64,000 nt of DNA from Carboxylicivirga sp. GTDB taxonomy: Bacteria > Bacteroidota > Bacteroidia > Bacteroidales > Marinilabiliaceae. The DNA lies in NCBI GenBank assembly GCA_025210475.1, contig JAOARW010000003.1, positions 107,604-171,603 on the forward strand, read 5' to 3'. Below, piece by piece: positions 58,701 through 64,000 of the stretch; the stretch's first letter is position 1; each line of letters starts with the position of its first letter. The notes under the pieces were generated by a model. The model was not told where the DNA came from, ran no database searches, and worked only from the letters and a program-made list of their open reading frames with translations. The position numbers and the translations under genes are program-made.

Positions 58701-58936
58701 CGGCTGAAACAGTTGAAAACAATAACCAGAGAAGTACCTGGTTTCTGCGCAATGGTTCTTTCTTACGCTTAAAGTCAGTGGAAGTGGGTTATACTTTACC
58801 CAAAAGTGCATTGCTTGATAAATTGAAGATTGCCAACCTGCGATTTTACCTCAGTGGAACGAACTTAGCTTGTTGGTCGGGCTTTAAGTTATGGGATGTT
58901 GAGATGGGCGGTAACGGATTGGGTTATCCAATATAG
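55790..58936 (+). CDS. SusC-family TonB-dependent transporter (locus C), truncated by an in-frame TAG
   Basis: 1048 residues to the TAG at 58934. Order: signal peptide (about 1-33), carboxypeptidase-regulatory-like domain, plug (about 120-240; DDVTVVAFAKQKKES, LILIDGIES, ATALYGARGANGVILITTK) and barrel. The frame continues after the TAG as KVYNVGLNLNF and a TAA at 58970. The locus A homologue reads YPVQRVFNVGIQIGL, where this one reads YPI-stop-KVYNVGLNLNF, so the TAG replaces a glutamine codon (CAG to TAG). Without the last 12 residues the final strand and the terminal Phe are lost, which should block barrel assembly. It is otherwise intact. Confidence 0.92.
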   Translation: MKNKSQTFALQSVRRLSLLILIGLTTVITGYAQNINVNGKVVDENGELLPGATIIIEGTTKGVITDMDGNFQIDCGANDVLVCSFIGYVNKTMPVEGKTNITFVLKSQVSELDDVTVVAFAKQKKESVLGSITTVKPAELKVPSSNLTTALAGRMSGIISYQRSGEPGADNAEFFIRGVTTFGYKTDPLILIDGIESSTNDLARMQPDDIASFSIMKDATATALYGARGANGVILITTKEGQEGRAKISVRYEKSLSTPTQMLDIADPITYMKLHNEAIMTRNPLDGPAYSYDKIKMTQQPNRNQNVYPAVDWQNEMFEDYALNDRFNFNVNGGGKVARYYLAATVNTDRGILKENSLNAFDNNVKYNKISLRSNVNIYLTSTTEVSVRFSGNFDDYTGPIDSGETLFRKSLQTSPVLYPMFFEPNAEYANTSHILFGNAGQTGEYLNPYADMVRGYRDESRSKILATVELKQDLGMILKGLDFRLLGNTTRESFYNTSRSYNPFYYSIGSYNKELDTYTLQELNPDSGSDYLSYNQGAKAISTVFYGEAAINWNRTFSDLHNVTALLVGTMRETKLGNAETLAKSLAYRNMGVSGRFTYAYDSRYFVEANFGYNGSERFAANHRYGFFPSVGVGWMISNEEFWQPLSQTITKLKLKGTYGLVGSDAIGDENDRFFYISSVNMKNEYNSIRFGEDFGNYINGISIDRYSNDDITWETAKMTDIGLEVSFWDKIDLQADYFYQHRSNVLMDRSEIPSTMGLQSSLRANLGEVTSGGIELALDVRHSFNKDFWLTARGNFTYATNEYKVYEELDYVGAGMPWLSHEGQNINQKWGLIAERLFVDEADIANSPTQTFGPYMAGDIKYKDINEDGVIDNNDRAPIGFPEVPEINYGFGFSTGYKTWDLSMFFQGSARSSFFIDPYMTAPFIDINSDSQDEAWNNAKGNNALLSEWANDHWSENDRDIYAAWPRLSAETVENNNQRSTWFLRNGSFLRLKSVEVGYTLPKSALLDKLKIANLRFYLSGTNLACWSGFKLWDVEMGGNGLGYPI

Positions 58937-58972
58937 AAAGTGTATAACGTAGGCCTTAATCTTAACTTTTAA
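58934..58972 (+). pseudogene. Orphaned 3' tail of the locus C susC
   Basis: Starting with the TAG, the frame encodes the expected last strand (KVYNVGLNLNF) and ends with TAA. It is preserved without other damage, suggesting a recent mutation, a sequencing error, or use by readthrough. Confidence 0.75.
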
Positions 58973-58996
58973 TTCGAGGTAATGAAACGAACATGT

Positions 58997-59041
58997 AAAT
59001 TTTAATCATCAAACAGCCCCAAGCGGTTTCGATTAAAATTT
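58997..59041 (+). repeat. Hairpin in the susC-susD spacer of locus C
   Basis: AAATTTTAATC (58997-59007) and GATTAAAATTT (59031-59041) are perfect complements, with an inner AAAC/GTTT pair inside the loop. No T-run follows. The same spacer in locus A is only 2 bp, so the element is specific to this copy. Confidence 0.6.
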
Positions 59042-59082
59042 CTTGAGAGTTCCATGTGACATTAGAAAGAAAATTCAGACAC

Positions 59083-61011
59083 ATGAAAAAATACTTTATA
59101 ATAGCATTAGTAGCTGTGCTAAGTTCATGTAACGATTACCTGGATATTACTCCAGATAACTTAGCAACAGTGGAGATGGCCTTCGATAACAGGAACACAG
59201 CCGAGCAATTCTTGGCAACTTGTTACAGCTATGTACCCGATATGGCCAATCCCGAACAGAACTTTTCACTGGTAGCCGGCGACGAAATCTGGTATTACGG
59301 TGAAAAAGATTATTACATGAATAACCAAACAAGTTTACGTTTGGCGAAAGGCATGCAAAATGTAAATAATCCTTATTGCGATTACTGGGAAGGCGACCGT
59401 GGCGGTTTTAATATGTGGATTGCCATACGCGACTGTAATATTTTTCTGGTAAGCTTACACGATATACCAGGATTGGAAACCAATGAGCGTTTGAGGTGGT
59501 TAGCTGAGGTTAAAGCATTGAAAGCCTATTTCTATTATTGGATGCTCGAAATGTATGGCCCACTGCCAATTATTGATACAAACATTCCGGTTGATGCAAC
59601 AACTGAAGAAACGCAGGTTGAACGTGCGTCGGTGGATGCTGTGGTGGAATACATTGTTTCATTATGTGATGAAGCCATCGAAAGTGAAGCAATGCCGGCC
59701 AACATTACCTTTATCAAAACAGAATATGGTCGTTTAACATTATCAGCTGTTAAAGCCATCAAAGCAAAAACCCTGGTATTAGCTGCCAGTCCTTTGTTCA
59801 ATGGTAACACCGATTATGCTGGTTTTGTAAATGCAAAGGGCGAAGCTTTGGTTAATCAAACTTATGATGCAGGAAAATGGAAAATGGCCGCAGATGCCTG
59901 TTTAGATGCCATTCAAACTGCAGAAGAGAATCATCAGTTATACAATTTTATTGATTTATTGCCCATTGGTGAAGTTTCGGACGAAGTTCGTGAGGAATTA
60001 ACATTGCGTAATACCATCACCGATCGTTTTAACAGTGAATTGATTTGGGGACTTGGTAACACATGGGTTCGAGATCTGCAAACCTGGTGTCAGCCTCGTT
60101 TTACTTCAGATCACTCAAACCGATTTAATGAGACAAGAAAATCGCATGCGCCAACCTTAAATGTGGTTGAAACATTTTACACTAAAAATGGAGTGCCCAT
60201 TAAGGAAGATGAGACCTGGGAGTATACAAATCGTTATGAGCCTGTGAAGGTGGAGGAAGCATTAGCCGACGATCATAAATATTCGTTACAGAATGGTTAT
60301 ACAACGGCTAAATTGCACACCTATCGTGAGCCTCGTTTTTATGCTTATGTTGGTTTTGATGGTGGTAAGTGGTTCTCGCTTGAAACCAAGGATGCGGAAG
60401 ATATTCCATTCCTGAATACCAAGGCAGGACAGTTATCGGGTAAAGCCGGTCAGGAATTATATTCGATTACCGGTTATTTCACTAAAAAATTGGTGAACTA
60501 CGAAAACGTTATCACAACAACTCAACAAAGCATTGTTGATTACACGTTTCCAATAATTCGTTTGAGCGATTTATACCTGATGTATGCCGAGGCTTTGAAT
60601 GAGTTTAAAGACAAACCGGATGCTGAAGTTTATAAATACATTCAGTTGGTGCGTCATAAAGCCGGTCTGGATAAAGGATCCGACCTTGTTACAACCTGGC
60701 AAAGCTATAGTAACATTAAGGATAAGCCAACCAGGAAAGCAGGTATGCGCGAAATTATCCAGCAGGAGCGTATGATTGAGCTTGCGTTTGAAGGTCACAG
60801 ATACTGGGATTTACGTCGATGGAAACTGGCCGATGAGTACTTCAATGAGCCAATTCGTGGCTGGAATATTGCCGGTGCCGAAATCAATGATTTCTACCAG
60901 GTGAAGAACATCTTCATGCGCAATTACCTTAAGAAAGACTACCTATGGCCAATTAGCAGTTATGAGTTACTACGCAATCCTAAATTGGTTCAAAACCCCG
61001 GTTGGGAATAA
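59083..61011 (+). CDS. SusD/RagB-family glycan-binding lipoprotein (locus C)
   Basis: A 642-residue lipoprotein. The ATG at 59083 is chosen over a GTG at 59056 because it gives a compact signal peptide with lipobox LSSC (Cys16), then NDYLDITPDNLATVEMAF, nearly matching the locus A SusD. SusD blocks WLAEVKALKAYFYYWMLEMYGPLPII, RLSDLYLMYAEALNE and ELAFEGHRYWDLRRWK are present. It should lid the locus C SusC and bind mannan fragments. It is the likely diverged paralogue of the locus A SusD. Confidence 0.93.
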   Translation: MKKYFIIALVAVLSSCNDYLDITPDNLATVEMAFDNRNTAEQFLATCYSYVPDMANPEQNFSLVAGDEIWYYGEKDYYMNNQTSLRLAKGMQNVNNPYCDYWEGDRGGFNMWIAIRDCNIFLVSLHDIPGLETNERLRWLAEVKALKAYFYYWMLEMYGPLPIIDTNIPVDATTEETQVERASVDAVVEYIVSLCDEAIESEAMPANITFIKTEYGRLTLSAVKAIKAKTLVLAASPLFNGNTDYAGFVNAKGEALVNQTYDAGKWKMAADACLDAIQTAEENHQLYNFIDLLPIGEVSDEVREELTLRNTITDRFNSELIWGLGNTWVRDLQTWCQPRFTSDHSNRFNETRKSHAPTLNVVETFYTKNGVPIKEDETWEYTNRYEPVKVEEALADDHKYSLQNGYTTAKLHTYREPRFYAYVGFDGGKWFSLETKDAEDIPFLNTKAGQLSGKAGQELYSITGYFTKKLVNYENVITTTQQSIVDYTFPIIRLSDLYLMYAEALNEFKDKPDAEVYKYIQLVRHKAGLDKGSDLVTTWQSYSNIKDKPTRKAGMREIIQQERMIELAFEGHRYWDLRRWKLADEYFNEPIRGWNIAGAEINDFYQVKNIFMRNYLKKDYLWPISSYELLRNPKLVQNPGWE

Positions 61012-61044
61012 GCTGGAAACAGTTTCTAATTAAATAATATTAAA

Positions 61045-62265
61045 ATGAAATTATTAAATAACATATTAGTAGCTGGTTGCCTGATTTTAGCAATGCTTTT
61101 TACAGCTTGCCAGGAGGACGAGCGTAAGCCCCATGGCGATGATACTACCCCTCCCGGTAAAGTAACCGTTGGCGAAATTGTAAATACGGCGGGTGGTGCC
61201 ATCATTAATTTCGATTCACCATCAGATGTTGATTTGTTGTATGTTCAGGCAAGTTTTATTGACAACAATAATAAAAAGCGTAATGTTAAAACCAGTGGTG
61301 TTAACTCTAGCCTTGAGATTGAAGGCATAGGCGCTGTTGGCGATTATACCGTATCGATGGTGGCAGTCGACAGAAACGAAAATGCTTCTGAAGTTGTTGA
61401 ATGCACCATTTCACCATTAACACCGCCGGTGCAATCTGTATTGCCAACCCTTACAGGTACCGTTGATTACGGAGGAATTAAGGTAGGCTATACCAATGAA
61501 GACAGAGCGACAATTGCTTTGAACCTGACAACATTTGATGAAGTAGAAGGTAAAATGATGTTTAGAGAATCATTTTATACCACACAGGAGTCAGGCTCAT
61601 ACAGCTTCCGTGGCTACGATAGCGAACCAACAAAGTTTGGTGTATACATCGAAGATCGTTGGGGTAACATATCGGATACTACAATTTTTGAATTAACACC
61701 TATTCCCGATGAGTATCTGGATAAGAGTAAGTTCTCAATTTTCCGTATTCAGGGTGATAAGGACTGGGGAGCACAGGAATCATTCTATGCTGAGCATATG
61801 TGGGACGATGTAACCAACAGCCAGTGGAACTGTAGTCACACCGATTTTTCAACATCTTTACCCCACTACCTAACCATCGATTTAGGGCAAAATGTGAAGT
61901 TAAGCCGATTTAAATTATTCCAGCGTACCGGAGATGAGCTTTACAAACACGGTAATCCAAAGGTGTTTAATGTTTACGGTACTAAAGATGTGAATGACTT
62001 ACCGGCCTATGATGCGGATGAACCAAATGCAGGCTGGACTTTCTTAAGTCATTTCGAGTCGTTTAAGCCATCGGGCTTACCAGTGGGACAAACCACTACC
62101 GAAGACCTGGAATACCAAATTAAAGGTGAAGATTTTGAGTTTAATCCTGAAGAATTAGTGGAGATACGTTATATCCGTTTCGAAATTACTGAAAACTGGG
62201 GTGGTCAAAATGTGTCGGTTATTGGTGAGTTATCATTCTGGGGTGAAATCCTGGGAGAGAATTAG
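61045..62265 (+). CDS. DUF4959/DUF5126/DUF5000-type surface glycan-binding lipoprotein (locus C)
   Basis: A 406-residue lipoprotein with lipobox FTAC (Cys22). The order matches the locus A protein: an FN3-like DUF4959 part (DDTTPPGKVTVGEI, DVDLLYVQASF), a middle DUF5126-like part, and a C-terminal DUF5000/discoidin-like domain (LTIDLGQNVKLSRFKLF, YIRFEITENWGGQ, IGELSFWG). Probable surface glycan-binding protein. It begins 33 bp after susD. Confidence 0.82.
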   Translation: MKLLNNILVAGCLILAMLFTACQEDERKPHGDDTTPPGKVTVGEIVNTAGGAIINFDSPSDVDLLYVQASFIDNNNKKRNVKTSGVNSSLEIEGIGAVGDYTVSMVAVDRNENASEVVECTISPLTPPVQSVLPTLTGTVDYGGIKVGYTNEDRATIALNLTTFDEVEGKMMFRESFYTTQESGSYSFRGYDSEPTKFGVYIEDRWGNISDTTIFELTPIPDEYLDKSKFSIFRIQGDKDWGAQESFYAEHMWDDVTNSQWNCSHTDFSTSLPHYLTIDLGQNVKLSRFKLFQRTGDELYKHGNPKVFNVYGTKDVNDLPAYDADEPNAGWTFLSHFESFKPSGLPVGQTTTEDLEYQIKGEDFEFNPEELVEIRYIRFEITENWGGQNVSVIGELSFWGEILGEN

Positions 62266-62285
62266 TAAACTTTTAGAACTTATTA

Positions 62286-63491
62286 ATGATGAAAAAATTA
62301 ATATACATATTTCCCGTTCTACTGTTTTCATTGGCAGCAATATTTGGATGTGATGATATGAATGCCATTCATGAAAAGTATTTGCAAGGTGAGACAATCT
62401 ATGCGGGTAAATTAAATATGTTGTCTACACAAACTGGTTTCAATCGCATCAGGATTGAAGGGAGTACCGAATATTTGGGTAATTCTGTAAAAGCCACCGT
62501 TAAGTATGAGGGGCAGGAGCAGGTTTTTGATGTTGCAACAGATGATGATTACGTTCAGATGGTTGTTGAAAATTTAGAGGAACGTGATTATGAATTTGAG
62601 ATTTATACCGAAGATGAAGCCGGTAACAAATCAATCAAACAGTTGTGCACAGGTTCAGCTGTAGGTGATAAGTTTATCGAAAATCAATTACCACGTAGCA
62701 TGGTAGAGTTTGTTTTTGATCAGCTTGATTTATCGTTACGCTGGGCTGAGGTAAGCGATGCTGAGTACATCTCGCGCACCGAAGTAACTTATGAAAATAA
62801 CAGTGGAACAACAAGTAGTGTAACTGTTTTACCTGGTGAAACCATTACTAAATTAGAGGATTGGAAACCAGCAGGTGAAATAAGCTATCAATCGTTTGTA
62901 AAGGCTGGTGCCAATGGCTTTGAGGAAGCAGCGCTGGAAGCCGAAACAATGACACTACCCGATTTACCGCCGGTACAATTAGATAAATCTTTACACGCAT
63001 TGGTGAACATGCCAACGGATAACAGAGGTGATCAATACGGTGCGCGACCTTGGGATTACTTGTTTGATGGCGATGACTCATGGAGAAACAGCGATCAGTA
63101 CGGATATCACTCAGGTGGTAATTCTTTACCATCGTATTTCACCATCGATCTTGGCGTTACGGCTCAATTACGTAAGTGTGCCATGGGATTACGCGATCCG
63201 AACAATTACAATGGTAACAACCCAACCCACATTGAGATTTGGGGAATTGATGACATCACAGGTGCTGAAACACCGGATAAATCAGAAGAGCAATTTATCG
63301 AAAAAGGATGGAAGCTGATCTACAAAGGTGATGTTGATGGTAAATACAATCAAAAGCTGGACTTTGAAATCGACAGTGAAGAAGATGTACGTTACATCCG
63401 CTTTAAAACCGTTACGGCTGTTAATAATGATGGTGTTCAATACACCGAATTGACATTCTGGGGAAAAAATGTTCAGACTGTAGCTGAATAA
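62286..63491 (+). CDS. DUF4998-like surface lipoprotein with discoidin-like domain (locus C)
   Basis: A 401-residue lipoprotein with lipobox IFGC (Cys22) followed by DDMNAIHEKY, matching the DUF4998-like start of the locus A protein (EDMNELHEGW). The C-terminal part is F5/8 type C-like (FTIDLGVTAQLRKCAMGLRD, VRYIRFKTVTAVN, ELTFWGK). Last gene of locus C; a terminator follows 31 bp after the stop. Probable second surface glycan-binding protein. Confidence 0.78.
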   Translation: MMKKLIYIFPVLLFSLAAIFGCDDMNAIHEKYLQGETIYAGKLNMLSTQTGFNRIRIEGSTEYLGNSVKATVKYEGQEQVFDVATDDDYVQMVVENLEERDYEFEIYTEDEAGNKSIKQLCTGSAVGDKFIENQLPRSMVEFVFDQLDLSLRWAEVSDAEYISRTEVTYENNSGTTSSVTVLPGETITKLEDWKPAGEISYQSFVKAGANGFEEAALEAETMTLPDLPPVQLDKSLHALVNMPTDNRGDQYGARPWDYLFDGDDSWRNSDQYGYHSGGNSLPSYFTIDLGVTAQLRKCAMGLRDPNNYNGNNPTHIEIWGIDDITGAETPDKSEEQFIEKGWKLIYKGDVDGKYNQKLDFEIDSEEDVRYIRFKTVTAVNNDGVQYTELTFWGKNVQTVAE

Positions 63492-63521
63492 TTTATCTCA
63501 ACAGATTAATAATAATTGTTT

Positions 63522-63550
63522 AAGGTGTCCGTGATGCGGGCACCTTTTTT
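63522..63550 (+). terminator. Intrinsic terminator of locus C
   Basis: GGTGTCC pairs with GGGCACC around GTGATGC, followed by six T residues. It differs from the terminator at 51587-51616 by one loop base. Confidence 0.88.
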
Positions 63551-63710
63551 AGGGTCAATATTCTGTTAAGCTAATAAAATAAACGTTACTGGTTATGGCC
63601 TGAAGGTGTTTCTTTCAATTATGTTAGTTTTTATGCCGAAAGATGTATCTTTATAATATATAGGTTATATATCTTATAATTATTGTTAATTAATAAATGC
63701 GATAGCAGAG

Positions 63711-63803
63711 ATGAGGAAATCAGAAAAACATAAAAAAGAAATTGATGCACATTTATTATATGAGATTATGAGACTGTTTAAATTTAGAAAAATAACAAAT
63801 TAA
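63711..63803 (+). CDS. Possible 30-residue open frame, perhaps a remnant
   Basis: ATG at 63711 to TAA at 63801 encodes a Lys-rich 30-residue peptide starting MRKSEKHKKEIDAHLLYEIM. No family is recognised. Its position right before the IS-type transposase suggests the start of a gene interrupted by the insertion, or chance. Confidence 0.2.
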   Translation: MRKSEKHKKEIDAHLLYEIMRLFKFRKITN

Positions 63804-63806
63804 AAC

Positions 63807-63910
63807 ATTGGCTATCAGTTTAATAAGTGGATAAAATTTACTATCTTAATAGTTTCCAGGCAGTTAAGATTGAATGAAACACTATCCAACCTGTCTCACC
63901 GATAGCCAAT
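63807..63910 (+). repeat. 10-bp inverted repeat spanning the transposase start
   Basis: ATTGGCTATC (63807-63816) and GATAGCCAAT (63901-63910) are perfect complements. The second arm lies inside the first codons of the transposase gene, so folding of the transcript would enclose the start codon at 63874. Confidence 0.5.
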
Positions 63911-64000
63911 GGGAGGCAATTAAAAGCATTTTTAACGTGAAACGCAAAAGAAAGCACTCAATACGTGAAATTTTTAATGCCGTCTTATATGTAGTTAAAA
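63874..64000 (+). CDS. IS5-family transposase, N-terminal part (runs off the window end)
   Basis: The ATG at 63874 opens a frame of 42 codons to the window edge: MKHYPTCLTDSQWEAIKSIF, then KRKRKHSIREIFNAVLYVVK. The pattern YP..LTD.QWE.I followed by R.KHS.REI.NA..YV is the DUF4096-type start of IS5-family (IS1031/ISL2-like) transposases. The DDE domain lies beyond the window, so activity cannot be judged. Confidence 0.85.
   Translation, partial: MKHYPTCLTDSQWEAIKSIFNVKRKRKHSIREIFNAVLYVVK

Larger units (their letters stand above)
63492..63873. other. Intergenic region between locus C and the IS-type transposase
   Basis: 382 bp. It holds the locus C terminator, an AT-rich stretch (63600-63710) with an imperfect inverted repeat of AAGATGTAT/ATATATCTT type around 63640-63678, a possible 30-codon open frame (63711-63803) and the first arm of an inverted repeat (63807-63816). 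The left end of the insertion sequence must lie here but its terminal repeat cannot be fixed without the right end. Confidence 0.5.

Noticed and set aside
58982..59005. Seven-codon open frame in the susC-susD spacer
   Set aside because: Too short to judge, and it overlaps the hairpin arm; probably chance.

Overview
The window reads as a chromosomal stretch from a glycan-degrading member of the Bacteroidota. The evidence is three SusC/SusD outer-membrane uptake pairs, Bacteroidota lipoprotein families (resembling DUF4998, DUF5000 and DUF6261), promoters with a TAnnTTTG -7 box, few Shine-Dalgarno sites, a T9SS-like C-terminal tail, and an AT-rich composition. The family mix is compatible with a marine or anaerobic Marinilabiliales-type organism, but that rank is inference.

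Layout. 1-2819: the 3' part of an alpha-2-macroglobulin gene carrying a SusC-type plug domain. 2820-4889: repeat-rich DNA with a degenerate 42-bp tandem array, hairpins and a REP/MITE-like inverted repeat around a DUF6261-like gene. 4890-9905 (minus): galM, a membrane-spanning LamG/winged-helix regulator and a GH109 enzyme, suggesting GalNAc or galactose use. 9906-25571: mostly housekeeping genes (purL, a SWIM-SNF2 helicase, an acyl-CoA ligase with a lipid A-type acyltransferase, a ferredoxin reductase-like protein, two methylthiotransferases), plus a candidate small RNA upstream of purL.

25667-35529 (minus) is polysaccharide-utilization locus A: susC, susD, DUF5000-like, DUF4998-like and a secreted FAD-dependent oxidoreductase, with no glycosidase. 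36042-40834 (plus) is a separate, divergently oriented SusC/SusD pair (locus B). The A/B divergent region holds two LacI-type palindromes 19 bp apart. 40998-51543 carries tdh, an exported unknown protein, a dipeptidyl peptidase III, a cobalamin-riboswitch-controlled B12 ABC transporter, and an ECF sigma/anti-sigma/barrel-like triad. 52093-63491 (plus) is locus C: GH125, GH92, susC, susD, DUF5000-like and DUF4998-like, which predicts alpha-mannan or mannose-rich N-glycan use. The window ends in the first 42 codons of an IS5-type transposase.

Loci A and C share the order susC-susD-DUF5000-DUF4998 and recognisably related proteins, so they look like diverged copies. Observations most worth a second look: an in-frame TAG that removes the last 12 residues of the locus C SusC, including its terminal strand; the plug/alpha-2-macroglobulin fusion; the one-protein transmembrane regulator; the 42-bp repeat array; and the oxidoreductase-tipped locus A.
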